A program made the position numbers and the translations under genes. Below are positions 17,492 to 26,166 of a stretch of DNA of 64,000 nt, one piece after another. The notes beneath the pieces were generated by a model. It saw only the letters and a list, made by a program, of their open reading frames with translations. It ran no database searches and was not told where the DNA came from. The stretch is taken from positions 1 to 64,000 of the forward strand of contig JACPKR010000038.1 of NCBI GenBank assembly GCA_016186945.1, written 5' to 3'. This DNA is from Deltaproteobacteria bacterium (GTDB lineage Bacteria; Bdellovibrionota_B; Oligoflexia; Oligoflexales; Bog-1112). Every line of letters begins with the position of its first letter. The stretch's first letter is position 1.

Positions 17492-17573
17492 TGTCTTTTC
17501 CCCCCCATATCATTTACCTTATTCTTACTCTGCCTCGTTGAAAGAGGCTCTTTAGAAAGGGATCAGCAAAATC

Positions 17574-18917
17574 ATGCCTACATCGTTCTACGCCTGGCTT
17601 CTCCCCATACTTATTTGGGGACAATGTGTCTTAGCCGATCGTCCCAAGGAAGTTTCCCCAGCTCCGAAGGATGCGTCTGCCACTCTGACTATAAATAAAA
17701 TCCTGGGTCTTACAATAGATTCTTCCATAAATCCTGGGACTTACAACTATCTCATGTCCGGTTTTGAAAAAGCCAAGCTGGAGGGTTACCAAGCCATCCT
17801 TATCCGGCTTGACACGCCTGGTGGCCTCGTTTCCACAACGAAGGACATTTTAACCCTCATAGGCGATAGCAACATTTTAACCATAGTCTGGATCACACCG
17901 GAAGGAGCGTCAGCCTCGAGCGCGGGGGCTATTATCGCGAGTGGCGCGCATGTGCTTGCGATGTCACCAGGGACGAATTTTGGTGCAGCGACACCCATAC
18001 AAATGTCGCAGGACATTGAGCAGGGAGACATGCGTAAGAAGGCCATCAACGACCTTGTGGCTCTCGTTCAGAGTTTGTCGGAATCACGGGGTCGGAATGC
18101 AGAACTCTTTGGCAAAATGATTGAAGAGGCGGCGTCCTACAAATCAAAGGAAGCATTGGAAAACAACCTGATTGATTATCTTGTAAGCACAGAGCAGGAA
18201 CTCCTGGAGAAGATGAATGACCGCAAGGTGACCATACTCGGTCAGGAATACAAACTTGCCACTCACTCTGCGACGATTTCGGTAAGTCACGAGATGGACC
18301 TCGGGCAGCAGCTTCTGAACACGCTCGCTAGCCCGGGGCTTGCTTATGTTCTCTTCCTCTTGGGGGCCGCTCTGCTTTATCTGGAATTTCAGGCGCCCGG
18401 TGGCTTTATAGCAGGTTCCATAGGTGCGCTATGTCTTCTTCTTGCAGGTATTGGGTTTCAAGTCTTACCCCTCAATTTCGGCGCTCTTGGCCTGATTGTT
18501 CTTTCTTTCATTATGTTTATTCTGGAAGCTTACATTACAAGTTACGGGCTTCTATCCATTGCAGGCCTCGCCGCGCTTCTGGCAGGTTCTCTCTTTCTTT
18601 TCCGTACTGACGAAGCTTATATGAGTGTCAGTCGCTCTCTCGTCTTTTCAAGTGTTGGAGTTGTTGCTCTATTCTTAGCTGGGTTAGGTATATACTTTTT
18701 GCGCGATCTTCGCAGACACAAACTTCCGAAAAACTATTATTCCTTGATAGGAAAAAAGGGTACGATAGTCACCATTCTGCCGACTGAAGACGGGCAGCAT
18801 TTCTACCAGATGCGCATTGCGGGTGAAATTTGGAAAGCTCGCTCGGAGCAAGAATATCACGTTGGAGATCATTGCACCGTCAAAGAAGAACAGAACGGGA
18901 TGACTTTGTTCATCTGA
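17574..18917 (+). CDS. nfeD: NfeD-type membrane-bound ClpP-class serine protease
   Basis: 447 residues. A signal peptide (residues 1-21) is followed by a ClpP-like domain with the LDTPGG loop (about 80-84), the catalytic Ser in SASSAGAI (about 116) and a Lys candidate in MRKKAIND (about 155). Four or five membrane helices span about 255-385, and a C-terminal OB-fold-like NfeD domain closes the chain (YYSLIGKKGTIVTILPTEDG). This is the full-length form (NfeD1b). Such proteases cleave stomatin-type membrane proteins, and the stomatin gene is 26 bases downstream, so the two form an operon. Confidence 0.9.
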   Translation: MPTSFYAWLLPILIWGQCVLADRPKEVSPAPKDASATLTINKILGLTIDSSINPGTYNYLMSGFEKAKLEGYQAILIRLDTPGGLVSTTKDILTLIGDSNILTIVWITPEGASASSAGAIIASGAHVLAMSPGTNFGAATPIQMSQDIEQGDMRKKAINDLVALVQSLSESRGRNAELFGKMIEEAASYKSKEALENNLIDYLVSTEQELLEKMNDRKVTILGQEYKLATHSATISVSHEMDLGQQLLNTLASPGLAYVLFLLGAALLYLEFQAPGGFIAGSIGALCLLLAGIGFQVLPLNFGALGLIVLSFIMFILEAYITSYGLLSIAGLAALLAGSLFLFRTDEAYMSVSRSLVFSSVGVVALFLAGLGIYFLRDLRRHKLPKNYYSLIGKKGTIVTILPTEDGQHFYQMRIAGEIWKARSEQEYHVGDHCTVKEEQNGMTLFI

Positions 18918-18943
18918 CACCTTGTGAATATTGGAGTTAAATC

Positions 18944-19693
18944 ATGATTTCGATTATTTTTGGCATTCTCCTTCTCGTCGTCTTACTTTTCAACACGATT
19001 AAGATTCTCAACGAATATGAGCGAGCGGTTGTGTTCCGATTAGGCCGCTATACGGGAATCCGAGGGCCTGGACTTATCATCCTTATTCCGGGTATCGAGA
19101 AGATGCGACGGGTCGACCTGCGCACAATCACAATGGACATTCCCTCTCAGGATATCATCAGTCGAGACAACGTAACGCTCAAGGTCAACGGTGTCGTTTA
19201 CTTCCGCGTCGATGTGCCTGACAAGTCTGTCATTGCGGTGGAAGACTACCTGCAAGCTACCGCGCAAATTTCTCAGACGACTCTTCGCTCCGTCATTGGC
19301 CAATTTGAGCTGGATGAAATCTTGTCGAACCGTGAATTGATCAACAGCAAGTTGCAGACCATCCTAGACGAACAAACAGAGCCATGGGGGATCAAAGTGA
19401 CGGTGGTGGAAGTCAAAGCGATTGACCTTCCCATCGAAATGCAAAGAGCCATGGCCAAGCAAGCACAGGCTGAGCGAGACAAGCGTGCGAAAGTGATTTC
19501 CGCAGAAGGAGAACTTGCCGCGTCTAAGAAGCTAGCCGAAGCCGCGGAAATTCTAGCAACACAGAAGAACGCCATCACCCTCCGCTACCTCGAAACGATG
19601 CGAGAAATTTCCATAGGCGAAGGTAAGTCGACGACCTTCTTTCCCCTTCCCGTCGACTTTCTTATGAAGGTGCTCAACCCTAAGGACGCCTAA
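18944..19693 (+). CDS. Stomatin/slipin-type SPFH-domain membrane protein
   Basis: 249 residues. One N-terminal membrane segment ([16 protein letters not shown]) is followed by the SPFH/Band 7 domain ([48 protein letters not shown] equivalent). The family's [20 protein letters not shown] coiled coil and a short C-terminal tail come next. Slipins oligomerise and organise membrane microdomains. The NfeD protease partner is directly upstream. A ribosome-binding GGAG precedes the ATG. Confidence 0.9.
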   Translation: MISIIFGILLLVVLLFNTIKILNEYERAVVFRLGRYTGIRGPGLIILIPGIEKMRRVDLRTITMDIPSQDIISRDNVTLKVNGVVYFRVDVPDKSVIAVEDYLQATAQISQTTLRSVIGQFELDEILSNRELINSKLQTILDEQTEPWGIKVTVVEVKAIDLPIEMQRAMAKQAQAERDKRAKVISAEGELAASKKLAEAAEILATQKNAITLRYLETMREISIGEGKSTTFFPLPVDFLMKVLNPKDA

Positions 19694-19730
19694 CTTGTGG
19701 CAAGGAGGAGCTTTGGATTAACTTTGTTAA

Positions 19731-19898
19731 TTATAGTATTTGGGAAAAAGAATTTGTGGAGAGGACCTTTTTTGAAAAAAAGTTCCCCTCCACACCTCCC
19801 CCAAAAAACTTTAGATATTGAAGTTTTTAAAAAGGGGCTTGGGGAAAGAACTTTTTTCAAAAAGTTTTTCCCCAAATTGATTATCTTGAATACTATAG
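19731..19898 (+). repeat. B element, copy 1 (palindromic MITE-like repeat)
   Basis: Reference copy of a family about 165 bp long with inverted termini TATAGTATT...AATACTATA. Inside lie three hairpins: GTGGAGAGGACCTTTTTT pairing with AAAAAAGTTCCCCTCCAC, a central one around AAAAACTT...AAGTTTTT, and GGGGAAAGAACTTTTTTC pairing with AAAAAGTTTTTCCCC. Three hairpins closed by the terminal repeat would fold like a cloverleaf. It sits about 40 bases after the stomatin stop and could also serve as a terminator. Confidence 0.9.
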
Positions 19899-20004
19899 TA
19901 GAAACACTGCGCAATCTTGGATTAACAAAATCCATGCAGATTGCAGAGTAAGCGCTTTATGCCCTCTTTCAATAAACTGTTGGATAATCTCAGGAAGGAT
20001 TGCA

Positions 20005-20295
20005 TTACTCGTAGAGAAGCATGTTACCTTTAGAAAGGCGGGCCAGAGTCATGACATGAAAAACGTTACCCATGTTTTTGAATTTACTGACGAATAGCCT
20101 TTCCCTTTGTCGTAAGGCGTCTCGTTGCTGTTTCAAATATTCCAAACCGAGATCGGTCAGCCCTTGATAGATCTTACCCGTCTCGGAATCAAAGATAATA
20201 AGTTCACTTATATCCGGCTTGTTTTCTCGGGCCTCTGCAAAACTCGCTTGGAAGGATAAAGCGAGGTTGCCGAATAGACAAAATTCCCTAACAGG
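20005..20295 (-). pseudogene. 5'-truncated remnant of an exported-protein gene
   Basis: An open minus-strand frame of 96 codons ends in TAA at 20005 and has no plausible start. It reads LFGNLALSFQASFAEARENK, then PDISELIIFDSETGKIYQG and LGLEYLKQQRDALRQRERLF. The first part looks like the end of a signal peptide, the rest like a helical protein. The missing 5' end coincides with the A element at 20332. Family unknown. Confidence 0.5.
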
Positions 20296-20331
20296 CTAGT
20301 TTTGTTTTGTTTTGCCCGGTTTAAAGGGAAT

Positions 20332-20453
20332 GGGGCAAGGAGGTGGTTTGGAGGAAACTGCGCAGCTGGTTCCTCCAAGAAATCCGGGGGAGGCGACGCT
20401 TCCCTCGCCCCCCCAACCCCCCCTCTCCCTAGTTGCCCCAAGTGGCTTACGCG
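20332..20453 (+). repeat. A element, long form (copy 1)
   Basis: Long version of a second repeat family. It contains the core palindrome TTGGAGGAAACTGCGCAG/CTGGTTCCTCCAA, a C-rich right half (CGCCCCCCCAACCCCCC) and the right terminus TTGCCCCAAGTGGCTTACGC. That terminus is the inverse of the family's left end GCGTAAGCCACTTGGGGCAA. Confidence 0.9.
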
Positions 20454-20535
20454 CGTGTGCCTCCGCTCATGTTTTTCGCCTAATTGCCGATAGACAGCAT
20501 GGTTTCGATTTTAAGGACGGCTTAGGGGAAAAACT

Positions 20536-21552
20536 TTGCTAAGGCAGCTGCTTAAAACAATCCTAATCGGCTTTCTCCTTTCCTACACCAGCCAATGCAA
20601 AAGCGAACAAAAAGGAGGGAAACCCCAGGCTACCCCTACTGGTGCAGACGTTTCTCCCCCGGTTCCCTATGCTGGACAAAGCAGCTCACCTGAACTGCCA
20701 GCAACGGAAAAAGCAACCGACCCTTTGACGGGACGACTTACGACCACGATCGCCCAGGCGGACAGCACACCTGCGGGGGAAACACAGAAAACACAAATGA
20801 CAGGCGGAGGGGCAGTCGGAGCCAATGCGAGTGACCTCTATTCCATGACACCGGCTCAGCTTAGAAAGGTCCCCGCGATCACTCTCGAACCGGAACTTAT
20901 TAAGCTTCGGGAGCAAAACAAACTAGAAGAAGATCAATTGCGCAAAATCCAGGCCTTTAACGCAGCCATGTGTCAGCGAATGGAGACACTCAAGAAGCAG
21001 TGCGTTGCTCAGCACCTTCTCGTCCCTGCAACGGGTGCATCTGACCTCACCTGCACTCCGGGCGAAGAAGAGGCTGAATCCGAGATCGAAGCGGAAGTGC
21101 AGAATGCGGGGGCTTATACCTTTCGTCTTAAAGCAAACAAGGACTATATCAGCGACGAATTCGGAAGCGGACGCACGATTATCCGTTTCTCCCGCACTGA
21201 CAACCGCCTTGTAAAGGCCCCTCGCTTTCGTGAAGTAACGTCTCTGACTCTTGTGTCAGTAACACCAAACTCAAAAATCGAGCTGGGGAGGATTCAACAT
21301 CCTACGGATATCAAAAACCAGGACCAGCTTTCCAGTACCATGAAGCTTCGCATCTATGTAAACGGGACACTTCTCGTCGAAAGCTCCGAGAAAGGAGCAG
21401 GATGGCTTCGACTCGCACCCAATACGAAAACGAAATCCGAGCTGCTCGTCGCTCCGGAAGATATCTTAAAGATGGGACGTACGGAATCCTGCATGATCAC
21501 CCTTGAGGAAATAAATGAAATCCGTAGACAAGCAGAAAAAGGGAGTCCCTAA
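20536..21552 (+). CDS. Putative lipoprotein of unknown function (first of a related pair)
   Basis: 338 residues from a TTG at 20536 after AGGGG; no better start is in frame. The N-terminus LLKTILIGFLLSYTSQC is lipoprotein-like, although Gln before Cys is atypical. A Pro/Thr-rich linker follows to about residue 95. The rest is a helix (EPELIKLREQNKLEEDQLRK), a Cys-containing part (MCQRMETLKKQC) and a beta-rich domain ending KLRIYVNGTLLVESSEKG. The next gene starts two bases after this stop and has a similar plan, including a KVNGLVLYSQDG segment, so they are probably diverged partners. Confidence 0.65.
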   Translation: MLRQLLKTILIGFLLSYTSQCKSEQKGGKPQATPTGADVSPPVPYAGQSSSPELPATEKATDPLTGRLTTTIAQADSTPAGETQKTQMTGGGAVGANASDLYSMTPAQLRKVPAITLEPELIKLREQNKLEEDQLRKIQAFNAAMCQRMETLKKQCVAQHLLVPATGASDLTCTPGEEEAESEIEAEVQNAGAYTFRLKANKDYISDEFGSGRTIIRFSRTDNRLVKAPRFREVTSLTLVSVTPNSKIELGRIQHPTDIKNQDQLSSTMKLRIYVNGTLLVESSEKGAGWLRLAPNTKTKSELLVAPEDILKMGRTESCMITLEEINEIRRQAEKGSP

Positions 21553-21553
21553 C

Positions 21554-22396
21554 ATGAGACGATGGGGAACATCAGCCTATCATTGCAAGAATTTCCTGCT
21601 GGTCTTACTCTGCATACTTCTCTGGAACTGTGAGTCAAAGCCTCAGCCCGTCTCGAAAGGTGCAGCACGACAAACGACAGATGATGTAGGCCAGACAGGT
21701 CAGCTCACCAAACTGGAAACGGCAAACCCTATCGTCGACGAATTTCTTTCTCTCGTCGATGCCATAGGACGTCGTCGTCCCGCTCTGGAGAGAGAAAAGG
21801 ACAGGCGTGGCAAACTCATGCTCGAACTGATGGCAAATATCGGAGCAGGCTGCATGCACGACGTACGGGTGAACAACCTCGAAATCAAGATCGACGGTGA
21901 CAAACTAGACGACCTCGATGTCACTCACGACAAGGCAAACGCTCAGTTCCTTCCCGAACCCGAACAAGGTAAAACCATGTTTGAATTCTCCTTCGGAGAC
22001 ATCAGCGAAACCAACGTCATCAGTATTCCCAACAATGAATACCAGAAACAAATGTTCAACATCGCTAGCAGCTTGACTTACAGTGTTCCCGCGGACAAGA
22101 ATTTCAAGATCGGTAATATCGACTTTATTCGCATCAAAAAACGTATCCCCGTCTATCGGAAACTCGATATCGGAGGCGTTCCAAAAGTGGAAGAAGTCGA
22201 GCGCTATATGCTGAACAATCTGACGATAAAAGTGAACGGCCTTGTTCTCTACTCACAAGACGGTATCAATCACGGTTTTTCCCTTAATCCGGGGGGCCCT
22301 GAAGATGCCCGATCAGAGGGCTTGACCTGGAAAGAAAACAACGCGCAACTTAACCAAGCCTTCGCTGCTCTCCTGCAACGCGATGAATGCCAATAG
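21554..22396 (+). CDS. Putative lipoprotein of unknown function (second of a related pair)
   Basis: 280 residues from the ATG at 21554, chosen over an upstream in-frame ATG (21515) because AGGGAG lies at good spacing. N-terminus NFLLVLLCILLWNC|ESK is a likely but non-canonical lipobox. After a linker, a helical stretch (PIVDEFLSLVDAIGRRRPAL) precedes a beta-rich domain (DVRVNNLEIKIDGDKLDD, NNLTIKVNGLVLYSQDG). The latter matches in style the beta domain of the preceding gene, which is translationally adjacent. No catalytic motif seen; an envelope structural or binding role is the safest statement. Confidence 0.65.
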   Translation: MRRWGTSAYHCKNFLLVLLCILLWNCESKPQPVSKGAARQTTDDVGQTGQLTKLETANPIVDEFLSLVDAIGRRRPALEREKDRRGKLMLELMANIGAGCMHDVRVNNLEIKIDGDKLDDLDVTHDKANAQFLPEPEQGKTMFEFSFGDISETNVISIPNNEYQKQMFNIASSLTYSVPADKNFKIGNIDFIRIKKRIPVYRKLDIGGVPKVEEVERYMLNNLTIKVNGLVLYSQDGINHGFSLNPGGPEDARSEGLTWKENNAQLNQAFAALLQRDECQ

Positions 22397-22406
22397 CCAA
22401 AAAATG

Positions 22407-22574
22407 CTATAATTTCAAGATAATCAATTTGGGGAAAAACTTTTTGAAAAAAGTTCTTTCCCCAAACCCCTTTTTAAAAACTTCAATAGTTAAAGTTTTT
22501 TGGGGGGAGGTGTGGAGGGGAACTTTTTTTCAAAAAAGGTCCTCTCCACAAATTCTATTTCTCAAAGACTATAT
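22407..22574 (-). repeat. B element, copy 2 (reverse orientation)
   Basis: Full-length copy in reverse orientation with slightly decayed ends (TATAATTTC and AAGACTATA). It begins about 10 bases after the lipoprotein stop and has T-rich hairpins suited to transcription termination. The remaining bases up to 22710 hold only a possible promoter. Confidence 0.85.
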
Positions 22575-22635
22575 CTGACCCTCTTGACCTCGCTAAAATC
22601 ATAAGTAATTTCAATTAGTTGTAAAATTTTTTCGC

Positions 22636-22664
22636 TTGCTCAAGTAGACAATTTTCTCTAGGAT
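22636..22664 (+). promoter_or_regulatory. Possible sigma-70-type promoter for the 5'-nucleotidase gene
   Basis: TTGCTC (-35) and TAGGAT (-10) are separated by 17 bases and lie about 46 bases before the ATG at 22711. Only three and four of six positions match consensus, so this is weak support. Confidence 0.3.
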
Positions 22665-22710
22665 CACAGCAAGATCAATGTTTCCAAATCGTTCGGTGAA
22701 GAGGGATTTT

Positions 22711-24624
22711 ATGAATCGCTTCTTAGTGCATGCAATCTTGGCGTACCTGTTGACTGCGTCTCCCTTCTTGATTGCCAAAACGTTTACGATCCTTCACACA
22801 AATGACTGGCAATCGCGACTGCTTGGTTTTGGGCCTAACTCAAACTACGAACCCTCTCGGATCGGGGACGGAACGGTCGGGGGGATTGCTCGCCTGGCCA
22901 CGCTCCTAAAAGCAAAGCGGGAGGCTGCGGGACAAAAGGGAGCTGTGCTTGTCTTGGACGCTGGCGATTTCACAATGGGGACCCTCTTTCATACGATCAC
23001 ACGAGAGACAGGTGGCGAGCTTCAACTTCTAAACCTTCTTGGTTACGACGCCGTAGCTTTAGGCAACCATGAATTTGACTTCGGCCCGCAGGGGCTGGGG
23101 GACATGATCGAGTCGGCACTGAGAGAGGCAGGCTCACTTCCCCGACTTCTTGCTTCCAACATGGTCCTCTCGGAAAACGATCCAAGCGATGCAAAGCTTC
23201 GAAAATTCGTCAAGCAAGGCATTATTACCGACCATGCCATCATCGAACGGGGCGAGATCCGATTCGGCCTTTTTGGAATCATGGGCTACGACGCGTCGGA
23301 AGTCACCGTCAGCATGGGAGCTGTCACGTTTTCTGATCCCATCGAAACGTCTCGAAAAATGGTCGCGTTGCTGAAAGAAAAAAAGGCCGACGTCATCATT
23401 GTGCTGTCCCATAGTGGGGTAACAAGAAAGGAAGACGGCTCTTGGGGAGGAGAAGACGTTGAACTCGTCAAGAAAGTGCCAGGTATTGACATCGTAATCG
23501 GTGGGCATTCCCACACGACCCTCGACAAACCGATCCTTGAAGGGAAAACGTCTATCGTTCAGGTAGGTTCTGAGGTTCAGTTTTTAGGGGAGCTAGAGAT
23601 GAGGATAAATTCATCCGTCGTCTCGATGCAGAATTATGTGCTGAATGCGATCAATGATCAAATCCTTGGGGATAACTTCATAACACAAAAAATAGAGCAT
23701 TTAGCTGATCTCGTGTCCGAACTCATTCTCAAACCAATGGGGATTCGTTTCGACGAACCTATCGCTAAGATTGAAAGTGGTGCCACGAGAGACTTCGAAG
23801 ATGACGTCATCGGAAACCTCGTTGCCAGCTCCTACAAGAGAGCCACTGGCGCTGATATCGGCTTCACTCCCAACGGAGTCCTAAGAGACGATCTGCACTA
23901 TGGACGCGATGGCATTCAAAACTACTCCGATATCTTCCGCATCCTTCCCCTCGGTGTAGGGGAAATCGAAGACACTCCCGGTTATCCCCTTGTCAAGGTA
24001 TGGGTAAACGGAAAAGAATTAAAAAGCATCCTGGAGGTTCTTCTCCTGGCTTACAAGGTCAAGAACGAGAGTTACTACCCCCGCTTTGCCGGGATCGAAT
24101 TTGATTACAACCCCCTACGTGTCCCCTTCGACCGTGTTATGGAAGTTCGCCTGCAACAAGGCGACGGCAGCTACCTTGTCGTCGATTTGAACGACGAAAA
24201 CTCGCTCTACAGTATTGCCGCAACGTCCTATGAAGGGAAGTTTTTTTGGGTGATCCCTGAAGTCAGCATGGGGCTGCTCTCGGTAACTCCCAAATTCGAA
24301 GACGGGACACCCGTGCATGACATTGGCGATGCGCTCTTCGACGCCCAACCGGACATCAAGGCAATTCAGGAATACAAAGCATGGCGAGCCTTGCTCGACC
24401 ATATTCGTAAACTTGTCCCTGATGAAAAGACGCACCTCGCCTTTATTCCTACATCGGGTGCAGCAGCCCACACGCCGATGATCAAGAGAACAAGCCTCGA
24501 TCCGCAGGATCTCTATAAAAACGCGACCTGGATCCAATGGACGGCGACTGCTGTTTTTCTTGTCAGCCTTTCGGTGCTGATTTTCGGCTTTATCCTTCTG
24601 ATCCGCTGGAAGCGTAGTCGTTAG
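22711..24624 (+). CDS. 5'-nucleotidase/UshA-like metallophosphoesterase, exported and membrane-anchored
   Basis: 637 residues. The ATG at 22711 is chosen because GAGGGA precedes it and the signal peptide (MNRFLVHAILAYLLTASPFL) then starts properly. The metallophosphoesterase domain shows ILHTNDWQSR, LDAGDFTMG, LGNHEFDF, LSHSG and IGGHSHT. The C-terminal nucleotidase domain covers about 340-560 (FTPNGVLRDDL, ILPLG). The first metal motif is normally D-x-H; here it is D-W-Q, so a ligand His is replaced by Gln. A C-terminal membrane helix (about 612-633) with a basic RWKRSR tail anchors it facing outward. It probably hydrolyses nucleotides or nucleotide sugars in the periplasm. Confidence 0.85.
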   Translation: MNRFLVHAILAYLLTASPFLIAKTFTILHTNDWQSRLLGFGPNSNYEPSRIGDGTVGGIARLATLLKAKREAAGQKGAVLVLDAGDFTMGTLFHTITRETGGELQLLNLLGYDAVALGNHEFDFGPQGLGDMIESALREAGSLPRLLASNMVLSENDPSDAKLRKFVKQGIITDHAIIERGEIRFGLFGIMGYDASEVTVSMGAVTFSDPIETSRKMVALLKEKKADVIIVLSHSGVTRKEDGSWGGEDVELVKKVPGIDIVIGGHSHTTLDKPILEGKTSIVQVGSEVQFLGELEMRINSSVVSMQNYVLNAINDQILGDNFITQKIEHLADLVSELILKPMGIRFDEPIAKIESGATRDFEDDVIGNLVASSYKRATGADIGFTPNGVLRDDLHYGRDGIQNYSDIFRILPLGVGEIEDTPGYPLVKVWVNGKELKSILEVLLLAYKVKNESYYPRFAGIEFDYNPLRVPFDRVMEVRLQQGDGSYLVVDLNDENSLYSIAATSYEGKFFWVIPEVSMGLLSVTPKFEDGTPVHDIGDALFDAQPDIKAIQEYKAWRALLDHIRKLVPDEKTHLAFIPTSGAAAHTPMIKRTSLDPQDLYKNATWIQWTATAVFLVSLSVLIFGFILLIRWKRSR

Positions 24625-24652
24625 CTGTTTGCCCGAGTTGTTGTTGAATCAA

Positions 24653-24790
24653 TATAGTATTTGGGAAAACGAATTTGTGGAGAGGACCTTTTTTGAAAAA
24701 AAGTTCCCCTCCACACCTCCCCCCAAAAAACTTCAAATACTGAAGTTTTTGAAAAGGGGGTTGGGGAAATAACTTTTTTCAAAAAGTTTG
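24653..24790 (+). repeat. B element, copy 3 (right end missing)
   Basis: Begins TATAGTATT and matches the family through the third hairpin's left arm and loop, then breaks off after CAAAAAGTTT. The final 28 or so bases, including the terminal AATACTATA, are absent. The break falls directly at the 5' end of the kinase gene. Confidence 0.85.
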
Positions 24791-24800
24791 TCTGAAATTC

Positions 24801-26096
24801 TTGATCCTCAATCTCTTGTCCACCTCGCTGCTTGCTGTAACACCGGCCCATCTTATCAAGCGGGTCCATTTTCCCCCTCGCCTTTCACAGGAGGTGGCCT
24901 ACACCCTTTACGATTCCGCAAGTCTGAAAGCGACTCTGGAAGAAAGGTCCGACATTCTTCAGAAAGCAAATCGCCTTGCGAATATTCTTAGCACCAAGCT
25001 CCCGGTCCGCCGCTCTAAAATTCAATACATGGTCGCGTTTATTGAAAAAAATAGGCAAGAGCACCCTGATGTCATAGGACTTGGTTCCCTCTACATTCCC
25101 AAAAATCACGAGCTTCCTTTTTCAATTCAAGTTTATGACAATGGACACACCTACATCAACCTTGAAGAGGCTGATCCCGAGAAGAAAAAAGGAGGCTATA
25201 AATCGTTTGCCCGGGCCCTCGACTACGATAACGAAACCTTCTACGCCCAACTACGTACCGAGGTGAAAGACTTTTACAATCTTAAAAAACAAATCCGTGA
25301 ACTGGAAATCATGGATCTCCTTCGTGACAGCCCCGAAGCTTTGAACTACCGAGACACCGATATTTACGTAGTCAAAGAATTCGATGAAGCGAAACATATC
25401 CTGTCCATTCATACAGAGGTATATGACACCGATCTTCGCTCTTTCAAAGGGCAGAGGGAGGATACCGAGCAGCTTCTCACGCTTCTGAAAGGAGCAACAA
25501 AAGGTCTTCATGCCATGCATCAACACTCCGTCGTTCATCGTGACTTAAAAGCTGCTAACTACTTTTTTAGGGAACGAGCCGGGACTAGGGAAATTGTCAT
25601 CGCCGACTTCGGCTTGAGTCAGAGCGCTGACGATCCTCGCTTTGGCCTTAATCTGTGCGGTACCCGTGGGTTCATGGCACCAGAATCATGTCATCGCTGG
25701 GCTTCGGACCGATCCGCCTTCAGAACTCTAGCCGAGGGGAAAGCTGCGGACGTCTTTTCCCTGGGAATGGTGTTCCGGGAACTCATCTGGGGTGATCAGG
25801 CAAGCCCCGACAGCAAAGCTCTCACCCAACTCAACTACGCAGCCCTGCCCCCGAAAACAAGTGGGAAAACGCTTGACCCTAAGGAAGTTGAAAGTCGCTT
25901 CGAGAGTTTCGTCACAGCCTATGGAGCATCCTACCCTCAAGTTGGAGACGTGAGGCCCAGGACCAAATGCCTTTTCATTCTAAACGCACTGACTTGGAAA
26001 ATGTTAGACCCTCATGCCCATGACAGGCCCTCAGCTGAATATGTACTCCAGAGTCTGCAGGATCTGGATCGCACCCAGCTTTGCGCAAACTCGTGA
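24801..26096 (+). CDS. Ser/Thr protein-kinase-like protein with possible signal peptide
   Basis: 431 residues from TTG at 24801; a CTG at 24792 would add LKF and complete a better signal peptide (KFLILNLLSTSLLAVTPA). The kinase C-lobe is clear: HRDLKAANYF (about 247-256), DFGLSQ (about 271), GTRGFMAPES (about 289) and DVFSLGMVF. The N-lobe is weaker: GGYKSFARALDYDN sits where the glycine loop is expected, and the usual Ala-x-Lys appears as YAQLR, so the ATP-anchoring Lys may be missing or displaced. The frame is open upstream into the truncated B element, so the original start may have been lost. prfC begins 70 bases downstream. Confidence 0.75.
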   Translation: MILNLLSTSLLAVTPAHLIKRVHFPPRLSQEVAYTLYDSASLKATLEERSDILQKANRLANILSTKLPVRRSKIQYMVAFIEKNRQEHPDVIGLGSLYIPKNHELPFSIQVYDNGHTYINLEEADPEKKKGGYKSFARALDYDNETFYAQLRTEVKDFYNLKKQIRELEIMDLLRDSPEALNYRDTDIYVVKEFDEAKHILSIHTEVYDTDLRSFKGQREDTEQLLTLLKGATKGLHAMHQHSVVHRDLKAANYFFRERAGTREIVIADFGLSQSADDPRFGLNLCGTRGFMAPESCHRWASDRSAFRTLAEGKAADVFSLGMVFRELIWGDQASPDSKALTQLNYAALPPKTSGKTLDPKEVESRFESFVTAYGASYPQVGDVRPRTKCLFILNALTWKMLDPHAHDRPSAEYVLQSLQDLDRTQLCANS

Positions 26097-26166
26097 GCCG
26101 CCGCAAAGCACCGCCATTGACGAAGGTCCCAGATTTCAGTACAACTTGCCCAGGATAACGCCCCCG

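Larger units (their letters stand above)
19694..20535. other. 842-bp gene-poor region with repeats and gene debris
   Basis: It contains a 19-bp fragment like the start of element A (GGCAAGGAGGAG at 19699), a full B element, about 100 bases with nothing recognisable, a 5'-truncated minus-strand gene remnant and a full-length A element. The last 80 bases before the TTG at 20536 hold only a ribosome-binding AGGGG. It looks like a landing zone for short mobile repeats where one gene has decayed. Confidence 0.6.

Noticed and set aside
20208-20441. Plus- and minus-strand frames of 60-110 codons inside A elements, rich in Pro, Arg and Gly
   Set aside because: They recur wherever the repeat occurs, follow the palindrome and not a conserved protein, and lack ribosome-binding sites.
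26014-26166. Longer prfC start at 26014
   Set aside because: It would overlap the end of the kinase gene by more than 80 bases and add about 50 residues absent from RF3.
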